A DNA stretch of 64,000 nucleotides from assembly GCA_019119205.1 (NCBI GenBank), contig DWXK01000006.1, forward strand, positions 1-64,000. The letters run 5' to 3'. Under the pieces are notes generated by a model. It did not search any database. It saw only the letters and a program-made list of their open reading frames with translations, and was not told the DNA's origin. How positions within the stretch are numbered: the first letter of the stretch is position 1; every line of letters begins with the position of its first letter. The DNA comes from Candidatus Mediterraneibacter intestinavium. Its GTDB lineage: Bacteria > Bacillota > Clostridia > Lachnospirales > Lachnospiraceae. Of this stretch, positions 16,154 to 24,847 are shown piece by piece. Both the position numbers and the translations under genes were made by a program.

Positions 16154-17112
16154 TATCCCTCGATCAGCTTCATCACATCTTCCCGCTCCGGCATCGCACG
16201 GATCGCGCCTTTTTTCATCGTAATGAGAGCTGCAGCCGCATTCGCGAATGTGAGCATCTCTCCCAGCTGATCTTCCGTCAGATTATCAAAATCATGTTCC
16301 AGTATGTAATTTAACGAACTTCCGCAGAAGGTATCCCCCGCTCCGGTGGTCTCGATCGCCGACACTGTAAATCCCGGTCTCTCCACGCGCATTCCCTTAT
16401 AGTACGCACGGCTTCCATCTTTCCCCATAGTGAGAAGGATCAGCGGGATGTTATATTTCTCCTGAAGGTACGCGATCCCCTCGTCATAATCTTCTTTTCC
16501 GGAAACAAACTGGATCTCATTGTCAGAGATTTTCAGGATATCGCAGTATCCGAATCCGTACTCCATCTGCTCTTTTGCTAGATCCAGAGAACTCCACAGC
16601 GGAGGTCTTAAGTTCGGGTCAAAGGAGATCAGGCATCCGTTTTCCTTTGCCGCCTTCAACGCCTTCTTCGTCGCAGCCCTCACTCCGTCATGGGTCATGG
16701 AAAGAGTTCCGAAATGGAAAAGCCTTGTCTGCGCGATAAATTCCGGATCCACCTCATCTTCCCGCAGCATCATGTCCGCGCCCGGATTGCGGTAAAACGA
16801 AAATTCTCTGTCTCCATCCGGGAAAGTGTGAACGAACGCCAGCGTCGTATTCACATCCTTGTCCATCATCAGGTGGGACGCGTCGATCCCGGCTTCCGTG
16901 ATCGTATCCCGGAGCAAGGTGCCAAACTGGTCTTCCCCTACTTTTCCAAGAAATGCAGTCTTCTTTCCCATCTTATTTAAAAGCGCCAGGACATTGCAGG
17001 GCGCTCCTCCCGGACACGCCTCGAACAGGTTGTTTCCCTGCTCGCTCTTCCCGTTCATCGGGAAATCGATCAGCAGTTCGCCAAGCGCGATCACATCATA
17101 TTTCTTTTCCAT
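16153..17112 (-). CDS. PfkB-family sugar kinase, probable fructokinase
   Basis: A 319-residue ribokinase-fold kinase. Visible: the N-terminal GELLIDF segment, the GGAPCNVLALLNKMG substrate-binding signature (about 35-50) and the C-terminal ETTGAGDTFCGS motif (about 250-260) with catalytic Asp. Such enzymes phosphorylate fructose at O6. The location next to the alpha-galactosidase/amylosucrase-like locus supports fructokinase, since sucrose breakdown releases fructose. It converges on araC and has its own RBS (AGGAGG, 11 nt). Another PfkB substrate remains possible. Confidence 0.9.
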   Translation of the reverse strand: MEKKYDVIALGELLIDFPMNGKSEQGNNLFEACPGGAPCNVLALLNKMGKKTAFLGKVGEDQFGTLLRDTITEAGIDASHLMMDKDVNTTLAFVHTFPDGDREFSFYRNPGADMMLREDEVDPEFIAQTRLFHFGTLSMTHDGVRAATKKALKAAKENGCLISFDPNLRPPLWSSLDLAKEQMEYGFGYCDILKISDNEIQFVSGKEDYDEGIAYLQEKYNIPLILLTMGKDGSRAYYKGMRVERPGFTVSAIETTGAGDTFCGSSLNYILEHDFDNLTEDQLGEMLTFANAAAALITMKKGAIRAMPEREDVMKLIEG

Positions 17113-17175
17113 TTCTGAGTACCTCCTACTGTTAGGTTCATTTCGATGTCAGGACCTTTTGACCCTGTCATCATT

Positions 17176-18123
17176 TTAATTGAAGTATACCATTTCCTCT
17201 ATGGGCTCTGCAAGTTCTATATGTTCTGCCTCCAGCACCGGTCCTTCGCCCTGGTATACGGACAGATTTGCAAATCTTACTTTTGCCCGCACTGTTACCC
17301 ACTGCCCGGCTTTCAGTTTGGGCGCGTATGAGCTCCTGCACACATAGCCCAGGAAGGAAGTATCGTCTGCGCAGCATGTCATCGCCATACGCCCGGGAAG
17401 GAACACCTTGGACGGGAAGGATTTCGGTTTCAGCACCTTCGCCGTGAACTCTACGACTTTCCCTTTGTATCTGTCCGGGTTCTCCATCATATCCACATAC
17501 CAGATCCCGTAATCCTCTCTGCGGATCTCGATCACAGGCGCCTTCAGGTCATAGGGCACCTCATCTTCGAAAATGTTGTCAACCTCTCCGTCTTCGTCCT
17601 CAAAGATCACTTCCGCCTGAGGGCTGACCACTTTGACGCTCCTGCGGTACCCGGCAAGCGGCTTCTTGTCCTCACACCGGTTGAAGAGCACCAGCTCCGC
17701 TCCTCTGACCATCTCCACGAACAGCGGTTTTAAATTTGTCAGGTACATCTGAAATGTGCTGGCGTCCACGGTGGTGATCTTCTGTTCTATCGCCCACCCG
17801 TAAGGCAGTTTCATGCTCTCAAAGTCGCTGACCTTCCACATGCCGTTGTACTCGATGACTACACGCTCCGGCTCATGCTTTTTGTTCATCTCTTCCAGCC
17901 ACTCTTCCGTCAGGTCCTCCTGATCCTCGACCTTCTCGATGACAACGCCGTATTTCAGCAGTTCCATGGGGTTGTACTCTTCCTCGCCCTCCTCGCAGAG
18001 GATCAGCAGAGTCTTGCCGTCGATCTGGAAATAATCCTGCTTCAGGGTAAAATCAAGGAACTGGGTTTTCCCGCTGTCAAGGAATCCGGTCATCAGATAT
18101 ACCATTACATCCGATTCATTCAT
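17176..18123 (-). CDS. G3E/CobW-like GTPase with C-terminal DUF1980-type domain
   Basis: A 315-residue protein. The N-terminal P-loop reads GFLDSGKTQ (13-21) in the setting of CobW/YjiA proteins, but the CxCC metal motif of the family is missing and the NKxD motif is not evident (VLFNRCEDK). Residues about 205-315 look like the beta-rich domain of TIGR03943/DUF1980 proteins (VVEFTAKVLKP, then CCADD). Relatives are linked to metal handling; the exact role is unknown. It follows the His-rich CobW gene on the same strand, 74 nt downstream, probably in one operon, which supports a joint metal chaperone or repair function (inference). Confidence 0.8.
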   Translation of the reverse strand: MNESDVMVYLMTGFLDSGKTQFLDFTLKQDYFQIDGKTLLILCEEGEEEYNPMELLKYGVVIEKVEDQEDLTEEWLEEMNKKHEPERVVIEYNGMWKVSDFESMKLPYGWAIEQKITTVDASTFQMYLTNLKPLFVEMVRGAELVLFNRCEDKKPLAGYRRSVKVVSPQAEVIFEDEDGEVDNIFEDEVPYDLKAPVIEIRREDYGIWYVDMMENPDRYKGKVVEFTAKVLKPKSFPSKVFLPGRMAMTCCADDTSFLGYVCRSSYAPKLKAGQWVTVRAKVRFANLSVYQGEGPVLEAEHIELAEPIEEMVYFN

Positions 18124-18197
18124 AATTCTATCTCTCCTGTCAGACCGGGCTGCAGGGGACTATGCCGCTCCCCCGTCCCGGCGTCATTTTACAGATC

Positions 18198-19379
18198 CTA
18201 AGCCACTCCGAATAATTCTGCGAGTTTATCCTCATTCAGTTCTGCACCGATCACACAGATCCGTCCTGTATACTCCGGCGCTCCGGTCCTGACCTCATGC
18301 TCTTCCGGGACCATATCAAAGTAGATCCACTCGCCGTCAGTTCCCGCTACCATTCCCTTGGCACGGAGCACATTTCCGTAAGAGCTGTCGCTCTCGAGCT
18401 GTTTTAAGATATCCGCAATCTGCTCTTTTGTATAAGTATGGATCGTCTCACGTCCCCAGCTTGTGAACACCTCATCTGCATGATGATGTCCCGCATGGTC
18501 ATGGTGATGATGATCGTGATCACAGCAGCCGTCATGGTCGTGATGATGATGGTGCTCATGTCCCTCATGTTCGTGATCGTGATGGTGGTCATGCCCCTCG
18601 TGATCATGACCGTGGTGGTGCTCATGACCTTCATGATCGTGGTCGTGATGGTGCTCGTGTCCCTCATGCTCATGGTCATGATCGTGGTCATGATGATGGT
18701 CATGCCCGCAGCACTCGCCGTGTTCGTGGTGTCCGCCGCACTCCGGGCAGATCACTTCCGCCAGAAGTTCCTCCTCAAGGGATTTACTGGACTCCATTGT
18801 CTCCAGGATCTTTTTGCCCGGAAGCTGTGCGATGGGAGTCGTGATGAACGGAGCCTTGTCATTGAGTTCACGCAGCAGAGCCACAGCCTCTTCCACCCTC
18901 TCCGGTTTCGCCTTGTCCGTACGGCTCAAGATCACCGCGCCGGCGTACTCGATCTGGTTGCTGAAGAACTCGCCGAAGTTCTTGCGGTAGATCCTGCATT
19001 TTGTCACATCGACGACAGTGGTAAAACTGTTGAGTTCCGCATCGATCTCATCCTGTACGTCCTGCACAGCCTTAATCACATCAGACAGCTTGCCCACGCC
19101 TGACGGTTCGATCAGGATGCGGTCCGGATGATACGTATCAACCACCTCGCGGAGAGATTTTCCGAAATCCCCCACAAGAGAGCAGCAGATGCATCCTGAG
19201 TTCATCTCGCGGATCTCGATGCCGGACTCCTTTAAGAATCCGCCGTCGATACCGATCTCTCCGAATTCATTCTCGATCAGTACCACCTGCTCCCCTGTAA
19301 ATGCCTCTGAGAGCAGTTTTTTGATCAGTGTCGTCTTTCCGGCTCCTAAGAAGCCGGAGATAATATCGATCTTTGTCAT
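18198..19379 (-). CDS. CobW/YjiA-type GTPase with His-rich metal-binding insert
   Basis: A 393-residue G3E GTPase. Walker A GFLGAGKTT (9-17), the metal-binding CICC (63-66), ILIEPSGVGKLSDV (Walker B area) and SRTDKAK (guanine site) are intact. A 90-residue insert (about 215-305) is built of repeated HEGHEHHHDHD-like units, with CC pairs at each end, before the CobW C-terminal domain. Such proteins deliver or buffer zinc, nickel or cobalt. It is first in a two-gene set; its promoter carries two CCTGTAACAGG palindromes. The metal is not known; zinc is the most common for this type. Confidence 0.93.
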   Translation of the reverse strand: MTKIDIISGFLGAGKTTLIKKLLSEAFTGEQVVLIENEFGEIGIDGGFLKESGIEIREMNSGCICCSLVGDFGKSLREVVDTYHPDRILIEPSGVGKLSDVIKAVQDVQDEIDAELNSFTTVVDVTKCRIYRKNFGEFFSNQIEYAGAVILSRTDKAKPERVEEAVALLRELNDKAPFITTPIAQLPGKKILETMESSKSLEEELLAEVICPECGGHHEHGECCGHDHHHDHDHDHEHEGHEHHHDHDHEGHEHHHGHDHEGHDHHHDHEHEGHEHHHHHDHDGCCDHDHHHHDHAGHHHADEVFTSWGRETIHTYTKEQIADILKQLESDSSYGNVLRAKGMVAGTDGEWIYFDMVPEEHEVRTGAPEYTGRICVIGAELNEDKLAELFGVA

Positions 19380-19398
19380 TTTTAGTCCTTCTTTCCTT

Positions 19399-19449
19399 AT
19401 TATAGATCATCCTGTAACAGGATTTATCGTAAAACCTTCCTGTAACAGG
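19399..19449 (-). promoter_or_regulatory. CobW promoter with two identical palindromes
   Basis: Minus-strand -10 TATAAT (19399-19404) lies 20 nt before the CobW start. The 11 bp palindrome CCTGTAACAGG occurs exactly twice, at 19411-19421 (inside the -10/-35 spacer) and 19439-19449, 28 bp apart. This arrangement fits a dimeric repressor with two sites. It matches no operator I can name, and it is not a Firmicute LexA box or a standard Fur/Zur box. Confidence 0.65.
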
Positions 19450-19471
19450 CCATTTCCCGTTGTTCTGTCTG

Positions 19472-20227
19472 TCAGTCTTTCAGGTCCAGTTCCACCGGGC
19501 AGTGGTCCGATCCCATCACATCTGTCAGGATCTTCGCATCTTCCAGCCTGTCCTTTAAACACTCTGACACACAGAAATAGTCAATACGCCATCCCGCGTT
19601 CCTTGCCCTCGCGCTGAACCGGTAGGACCACCATGAATATATCCCTGTCTGGTCCGGATAGAAATACCGGAATGTATCGATGAACCCGGCATCCAGCAGT
19701 TCTGTAAACTTCTGCCGCTCCTCATCCGTAAACCCGGCGTTCTTCCGGTTAGTCTTCGGATTCTTCAGGTCTATCTCCGTGTGCGCCACGTTCATATCTC
19801 CCGTGACGATGACAGGTTTTGTCTCTTCCAGTTTTTTCAGATAAGCCCGGAAATCATCCTCCCACTGCATCCGATAATCCAGCCTTGCCAGCTCGTTCTG
19901 GGAATTGGGCGTGTACACTGTGACAAAATAAAAATCTTCAAACTCACATGTGATCACACGTCCCTCCTGGTCATGCTCCTCGATCCCGATCCCGTATGTG
20001 ACAGATATGGGCTCTTTTTTTGTAAAGACCGCGGTCCCGGAGTATCCTTTGCGCACTGCGTAATTCCAGTACTGATGATACCCTTCCAGTTCCAGCGTAA
20101 GCTGCCCTTCCTGCATCTTTGTCTCCTGGATGCAGAAGATATCCGCATCCGCCTCTTTGAAGAAATCCAGGAATCCTTTCTGTACGCACGCCCGGATCCC
20201 GTTTACATTCCACGATATCAGTTTCAT
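19472..20227 (-). CDS. exoA: Exodeoxyribonuclease III / AP endonuclease
   Basis: A 251-residue class II AP endonuclease of the ExoIII (Xth) family for base-excision repair. Motifs: SWNVNGIRA with metal/catalytic Asn (about 5-13), CIQETK with Glu (about 32-37), [16 protein letters not shown] (about 146-154) and the C-terminal GSDHCPVEL catalytic His. It overlaps truA by 4 bp (ATGA), so it is translated from the truA transcript. Confidence 0.96.
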   Translation of the reverse strand: MKLISWNVNGIRACVQKGFLDFFKEADADIFCIQETKMQEGQLTLELEGYHQYWNYAVRKGYSGTAVFTKKEPISVTYGIGIEEHDQEGRVITCEFEDFYFVTVYTPNSQNELARLDYRMQWEDDFRAYLKKLEETKPVIVTGDMNVAHTEIDLKNPKTNRKNAGFTDEERQKFTELLDAGFIDTFRYFYPDQTGIYSWWSYRFSARARNAGWRIDYFCVSECLKDRLEDAKILTDVMGSDHCPVELDLKD

Positions 20228-20964
20228 TCTCTGTACCTCACCTCTTTTAAAAACAGACCCTGTGCCGGAGCCAGAAAGCCTGCCTGTTGTCTTTCCTGTG
20301 ACCGCAGGGCTTCCTGCACGCTCTGAACGCTGCGCTGCCCTGTTCCCACTTCAAGCAGAGTGCCTGTGAGGATTCTCACCATATGATACAAAAATCCGGT
20401 CCCTTCATACCGGATCGTCACTCTGCTGCCTTGTCCGGTGACTATTATAGCATAAATCGTCCGCTTTGTGGACTTTTCGTCTTTTTTATCAGTATACGCT
20501 GCAAACTCATGAGTCCCGGTCAGATACCCCGCCGCTCTTTTCATAACTCCAAGGTCCAGTTCCCCGGCATAATGAAAGCAATATCTGCGTGTAAACACAT
20601 CCGCCTTCTCTCCGGTATCAATATGATATTCGTACGTTTTCCCGACCGCACTCTTCCTTGCATGGAAACCGTTTTTCACCAGTTCCGCCTTCAGGATCCG
20701 TATATCCTCCGGAAGGATCCCGTTTACCCTGCCCGTAAAGAATCCCTCTTCCACCGCGCCCCGCAGCACCACGCTGGCCGTCTGTCCCTCAGCATGGACT
20801 CCTGCGTCCGTCCTGCCCGAGCCGTTGACTTCCACCGGATATCCGGTCTGCTCCGAAATGCAGGACTCCAGGATCCCCTGTATCGTCCGGTCCGTATTTG
20901 CCTGTCGCTGCCAGCCCTGGTACGCTGTACCGTCATAAGCGATCGTCAGTTTATATGTCCTCAT
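20224..20964 (-). CDS. truA: tRNA pseudouridine(38-40) synthase
   Basis: A 246-residue TruA. The catalytic aspartate is in [14 protein letters not shown] (about 49-62); N-terminal [12 protein letters not shown] and C-terminal [17 protein letters not shown] are family signatures. It makes pseudouridine at positions 38-40 of tRNA anticodon arms. It is the first gene of a truA-exoA operon and starts just downstream of the nrdR terminator. Confidence 0.97.
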   Translation of the reverse strand: MRTYKLTIAYDGTAYQGWQRQANTDRTIQGILESCISEQTGYPVEVNGSGRTDAGVHAEGQTASVVLRGAVEEGFFTGRVNGILPEDIRILKAELVKNGFHARKSAVGKTYEYHIDTGEKADVFTRRYCFHYAGELDLGVMKRAAGYLTGTHEFAAYTDKKDEKSTKRTIYAIIVTGQGSRVTIRYEGTGFLYHMVRILTGTLLEVGTGQRSVQSVQEALRSQERQQAGFLAPAQGLFLKEVRYRE

Positions 20965-20990
20965 CTTTCCTCACCCTGTTTTTCCCGAAG

Positions 20991-21027
20991 AAAAACCGGT
21001 CATACTCATCATAAAAAGTATGACCGG
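20991..21027 (-). terminator. Terminator downstream of nrdR
   Basis: An 11 bp perfect stem (CCGGTCATACT / AGTATGACCGG) with a 10 nt loop is followed on the minus strand by TTTTTCTTC. It separates ylmC-nrdR from truA-exoA. Confidence 0.85.
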
Positions 21028-21085
21028 ATCCTTCCATTTTATCAGATTTTCGCTGTTCCTCTTTCTCAGACTCCCGGCGTTCCTC

Positions 21086-21535
21086 TCACTGAAGGAACTT
21101 TTTCAGTTCATCCATGAAGGTCTCCGCATCTTTAAATTCTCTGTACACAGATGCGAACCTCACATACGCCACCGGGTCCAGGTCTCTGAGCTTGTCCATC
21201 ACGATCTCCCCGATCTCGCTGCTGGGGATCTCTTTTTCCTCCCGGTTGAATATCTCCCTCTCGATCGAATCGATGGTCTTCTGGATCTTCTCCGCCGGGA
21301 CCGGTCTTTTGTAGCATGCGCTCAGGACCCCGTGCTCGATCTTCGATCTTTCATACTGTTCACGGTTATTGTCCTTTTTGATGACAATGAGCGGTATCGT
21401 CTCTACCTTTTCATATGTAGTAAAACGCCTGCCGCACTCATCGCAGGAGCGCCGCCTGCGGATCGAACTCTTATCCTCCGCCGGGCGGGAATCGATCACT
21501 CTTGTATCAGGATTTCCACAATATGGGCATTTCAT
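21086..21535 (-). CDS. nrdR: Transcriptional repressor NrdR
   Basis: A 149-residue repressor of ribonucleotide reductase genes. It has an N-terminal zinc ribbon with Cys3, Cys6, Cys31 and Cys34 (MKCPYC and CDECG), and an ATP-cone domain from about 47 (IVIKKDNNREQYERSKIE onward). Its size and motif order are standard. It sits downstream of ylmC. No reductase gene or NrdR box was recognised in the window, so its targets are elsewhere. Confidence 0.98.
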   Translation of the reverse strand: MKCPYCGNPDTRVIDSRPAEDKSSIRRRRSCDECGRRFTTYEKVETIPLIVIKKDNNREQYERSKIEHGVLSACYKRPVPAEKIQKTIDSIEREIFNREEKEIPSSEIGEIVMDKLRDLDPVAYVRFASVYREFKDAETFMDELKKFLQ

Positions 21536-21620
21536 AACATCTTCCGCCTTTCCGCAAAACGGACGCTCGCGATCCGCTTCGCTGCTACTACGCTCAAGTT
21601 GCCTACATTATACACAACAT

Positions 21621-21875
21621 CTAGAACTTTTGCAAAAACTTTTCTTCCTGGATCTCCACAAGTATGATATCCGGTCCGATCTTCCGGATACAGGAGAAAG
21701 GGATCACATATTCGCAGTCCGCCCCAAAGAATCCACAGATCTTACCCGGTCCCGGAATGATGACTGCCTCGACCTCTCCGCAGCGGATGTTGATCTCCAC
21801 ATCCACGATACATCCCAGCCGCCTTCCCGTGCAGATATTGATGACCTCTTTTTCCCGGATCTCGCACATTCTCAT
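21621..21875 (-). CDS. YlmC/YmxH family PRC-barrel sporulation-associated protein
   Basis: An 84-residue PRC-barrel protein (MRMCEIREKEVINI at the N-terminus, then a GRRLGCIVDVEI barrel strand pair). The start at 21875 is chosen because CAGGAGC lies 9 nt upstream; a much longer in-frame extension to 22133 has no RBS and reads through AT-rich intergenic DNA. YlmC/YmxH proteins are conserved in endospore formers and often adjoin nrdR, as here. The biochemical role is not established. Confidence 0.88.
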   Translation of the reverse strand: MRMCEIREKEVINICTGRRLGCIVDVEINIRCGEVEAVIIPGPGKICGFFGADCEYVIPFSCIRKIGPDIILVEIQEEKFLQKF

Positions 21876-22051
21876 AGAATCCCGCTCCTGCCCGCCCGGT
21901 GCTGCGGCTTTCCTTACTGTCAGTATATGCATGCTCCTGGTTTTTGTGCTCGGATCACATTCATTGACTTTACAGCGATGAAAATATATACTTGAAGAAA
22001 CCCTTGTTTTTTGTACAGCGTCTTTAGTGATCAAAACCGGGAGGTCGTGAA

Positions 22052-23414
22052 ATGGCAGAAAGTCAGAATGTTGAATATAAAGAGTCCTGGCGCGATGAAT
22101 ACCTGAAATGGGTATGCGGATTTGCCAATGCACAAGGCGGAATCATTTATATTGGGATTGATGACGCCGGGAATGTTGTCGGTCTAAAAAACATAAAAAA
22201 AACTGATGGATGATATCCCCAATAAAATCCAGTCCGGGCTTGGTATCGTCGCAGATGTCAATAGATTATCAAAAAACGGGATGGATTACATCCAGATCTG
22301 CATCGGACCCAGCAGCTTTCCTGTCAGCTATCATGGAGAATATCATTACCGAAGCGGCAGTACAAAACAGCAGCTTACAGGAATCGCATTGTCGGAATTT
22401 ATAATGCGCAAAACCGGTGTTCGCTGGGAAGATGTAGCTGTAGATGATATCTCTGTCGACGATCTGGATGATGAAAGTTTTAAGATTTTCCGAAGAGAGG
22501 CTCTGAAAAGTCAGCGCATGAAACCGGAAGAACTGGACATACCAAATGAAGAACTTTTGAGCAAACTGCACCTCATATCTGCTGGAAAGCTGAAGCGTTC
22601 TGCTGTACTCCTTTTTTACAACGATCCGGGAAGAATACAGAACGGAAGCTACGTAAAAATCGGAAAATTCGGCGAAGGCGCTGATCTGCAGTATCAGGAT
22701 ACTCTCGAAGGTTCTCTGATCACTACCGCTGACCGGATCATCGATCTGATCTACTTTAAATATTTAAAGGCGAAGATCACTTACGAACACGACAGGCGCA
22801 TCGAGACATACCCATTTGCAAGAGATGCGATCCGTGAAGCAGTTTATAATGCCATTGCTCATAACTGCTATATGTTCGGGACACCAATCCAGATCCGCAT
22901 TGAAGATGAAGCTGTCATTATAAGCAACCGCTGTGTTCTTCCGGATGGCTGGACTGTAGAAACACTTATGGAGCCTCATGATTCCATCCCCTATAACCCG
23001 GATATAGCAAATGTCTTTTATCGAGCAGGTTATATTGAGACATGGGGACGCGGCATTCAGAAAATCTGTGATTCTTGCAAGGCGCTTGGTGCTGATATTC
23101 CCCGCTATGAGTTGCGGGGAAACGGGATACGTGTACATTTTGCAGCACTGCAAAGCGCTTTGATAGAAAATTCCAAAGCACCAAAGGTTCAGACTGAACC
23201 TTTGAATGAACCTTTGGATAATAAACTGCCCCTTATAAATCAAAAAATACTGGAGCAGATATCGAACAATCCTCGCATTACCTACAACGAACTTGCTATA
23301 TTTTTAAATGTATCCCGCAGTTCTGTAAAACGGGCAATGAATAAATTAACCAACGCCGGTCTGATAGAACGAGTCGGCGGCAAAAGATACGGTCACTGGA
23401 GGATCCTAAGATAA
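22052..23414 (+). pseudogene. AlbA_2/Schlafen-type transcriptional regulator, frameshifted
   Basis: Two overlapping frames give one protein of about 455 residues. The first starts at ATG 22052 (RBS GGAGG, 7 nt) and encodes the AlbA_2 N-terminus (ESQNVEYKESW, then ANAQGGIIYIGIDD). It stops at 22213 after a run of eight A (22195-22202). The rest of the protein continues from 22206 in the frame that seven A would give. The second part holds a DNA-binding/ATPase-like domain (TYPFARDAIREAVYNAIAHN, then WGRGIQKI) and a C-terminal winged helix (about 330-400). RecG-like annotation is common for this family. GC content is clearly lower than in neighbours, which suggests transfer. The break may be real, an assembly error, or bypassed by slippage. 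Confidence 0.8.
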
Positions 23415-23461
23415 CCTTCCACTAAATCTTACCTAAAATCCAAAAAGGAGATCAAAAAACC

Positions 23462-23836
23462 ATGAAAGAGACCATATTACTTTTTAACCCACCCGAAAAA
23501 GAGGACCTGATGAAGGTAGAGATGGCGCTGTTCCCGCTCCATGTGCGGCTCCGCCGCATCCAGCCGGAAGACTATAACCAGCCCCTTGGCGCGCTGGCAG
23601 GAGTAAAGGACATCTCTCCTGTTGAAGGGAGATATGAAGGAGACGAACTCCCCGGAACGCTGTTTGTCTTCTGCTTCTTCAGCGACAACAGATTGAACCA
23701 GGCGCTCGCCGCCCTGAGGAAATGTGGTGCAGGCCCGTTTCCCTACAAGGCGATCCTGACACCGACCAACAGCAAATGGACCGCACCGGACTGTTTCGAG
23801 GAGATCCGGCGCGAACACGAAGCCATGCACCCCTGA
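23462..23836 (+). CDS. DUF3783-containing protein
   Basis: A 124-residue soluble protein. The C-terminal half (GPFPYKAILTPTNSKWT) matches the pattern of DUF3783 proteins, common in Lachnospiraceae and of unknown function. The N-terminal half begins ETILLFNPPEKEDLMKVEMA, an alpha/beta segment. RBS AAAGGAG is present. It stands alone, with its terminator overlapping its last codons. Confidence 0.8.
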   Translation: MKETILLFNPPEKEDLMKVEMALFPLHVRLRRIQPEDYNQPLGALAGVKDISPVEGRYEGDELPGTLFVFCFFSDNRLNQALAALRKCGAGPFPYKAILTPTNSKWTAPDCFEEIRREHEAMHP

Positions 23837-23852
23837 TGTGCATGGTTTTTTC
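23823..23852 (+). terminator. Terminator of the DUF3783 gene
   Basis: An 8 bp perfect stem CCATGCAC/GTGCATGG, with a 7 nt loop that contains the stop codon TGA, is followed by six T. The left arm is coding sequence. Confidence 0.85.
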
Positions 23853-23855
23853 TGT

Positions 23856-24015
23856 AACAGTTCAGCCATAAGGCAAGGGGCAGGCTGATTTATGCTGGCA
23901 TAAGGATCAGCCTGCCCCTTACCTTATGAGCGGAGCGCCCGTATATGAGCAAAGGAGCGGCGCAGCCGCAAAAGCACGTATGTGCGGCTTTGCGAATGGC
24001 GCGGGCTGAACTGTT
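23856..24015 (+). repeat. Structured intergenic repeat, copy B (divergent)
   Basis: About 160 bp bounded by the 12 bp inverted repeat AACAGTTCAGCC (23856-23867) / GGCTGAACTGTT (24004-24015). Inside is a stem of about 22 bp (ATAAGGCAAGGGGCAGGCTGA with its near-complement), then GAGCGGAGCGCCC, GAGCAAAGGAGC, a GCGGC/GCCGC mini-hairpin and a GCCGCA/TGCGGC hairpin. The order (outer stem, long hairpin, GC-rich short element, AAGGAGC followed by mini-hairpin) mirrors copies A and C read on the opposite strand. Its first 33 nt match the left end of copy C with two mismatches plus possible end variation. Confidence 0.65.
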
Positions 24016-24046
24016 ACTTTTTTCTTTTATTTTACATTAATAAGTA

Positions 24047-24094
24047 TTGACTTTTTCCCTTCCCGGTCTTATTGTATTACTTAACTAATACAAT
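24047..24094 (+). promoter_or_regulatory. Promoter and palindromic operator of the MacAB-like operon
   Basis: -35 TTGACT (24047-24052), a 17 nt spacer and -10 TATTGT (24070-24075). Starting on the -10 is a perfect 9-6-9 palindrome ATTGTATTA-N6-TAATACAAT (24071-24094). A dyad over the -10 and start point fits a repressor of GntR/YtrA or TetR type. No regulator gene adjoins the operon. Confidence 0.7.
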
Positions 24095-24120
24095 AGCATT
24101 TATCTAAAAGGAGATCACAC

Positions 24121-24819
24121 ATGGAACCACTTATCAGGGTTGACGACCTCCGCAAGATCTACAATCCCGGCGAAAACGAAGTCCGGGCGCTTGACGGAGT
24201 CAGCCTTACGATCGAACGGGGAGAGTTTGTCGCCATTGTCGGACATTCCGGCTCCGGAAAATCCACACTGATGAACATGCTCGGCTGTCTGGACACGCCG
24301 ACTTCCGGGCACTATTACCTGGAAGGTCTGGATGTCTCCACCCTTTCAGACAATCAGCTCTCAGATATACGCAACAAAAAGATCGGCTTTATCTTTCAGG
24401 GCTTTAACCTGATCGCGAATCTGGATGCAGTCGGCAATGTGGAGCTGCCTCTGATCTACCGTAAGGTCGGCAAGCAGAAGAGACGGCGCATCGCAGTCCA
24501 GGCGCTCAAAAAGGTTGGGCTCGGCGCCAGGCTGGACCACCGTCCAAACGAACTTTCCGGCGGTCAGCAGCAGAGGGTCGCTGTCGCAAGAGCGATCGCC
24601 GCGCAGCCGCCCATCATCCTGGCGGATGAGCCCACCGGAAATCTGGACAGCCGGTCTACGGTTGAGATCATGGATATATTGAAAGAACTGCACAGGAGCG
24701 GGCGTACTGTGATCGTCATCACTCACGATGATGATATCGCCCGCCAGGTAAACCGCGTGATCCGGATCATGGACGGGCGGGTCGAATCGGATGAAATACA
24801 GGATCCATATCAGAAATAA
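24121..24819 (+). CDS. ABC exporter ATP-binding protein (MacB/LolD type)
   Basis: A 232-residue ATPase. Walker A GHSGSGKST (about 40-48), Q-loop in FIFQGFNLI, ABC signature [14 protein letters not shown] (about 143-156), Walker [13 protein letters not shown] (about 161-172) and H-loop VITHD are all intact. The EPTGNLDS form is typical of type VII/MacB-like systems. It is first in a three-gene operon with an HlyD-type adaptor and an FtsX-type permease. Confidence 0.95.
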   Translation: MEPLIRVDDLRKIYNPGENEVRALDGVSLTIERGEFVAIVGHSGSGKSTLMNMLGCLDTPTSGHYYLEGLDVSTLSDNQLSDIRNKKIGFIFQGFNLIANLDAVGNVELPLIYRKVGKQKRRRIAVQALKKVGLGARLDHRPNELSGGQQQRVAVARAIAAQPPIILADEPTGNLDSRSTVEIMDILKELHRSGRTVIVITHDDDIARQVNRVIRIMDGRVESDEIQDPYQK

Positions 24820-24847
24820 ACTATCAGGGGAAAGAGAGGCATGAACT

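Noticed and set aside
18475..18715. CRISPR-like or satellite repeat pattern
   Set aside because: The short repeats are codons for His, Asp, Glu and Gly within an intact G3E GTPase frame, with no spacer structure.
21876..22133. N-terminal extension of the YlmC-like protein
   Set aside because: It is in frame but has no RBS, no domain match and AT-rich non-coding composition; the ATG at 21875 has a good RBS and the family length.
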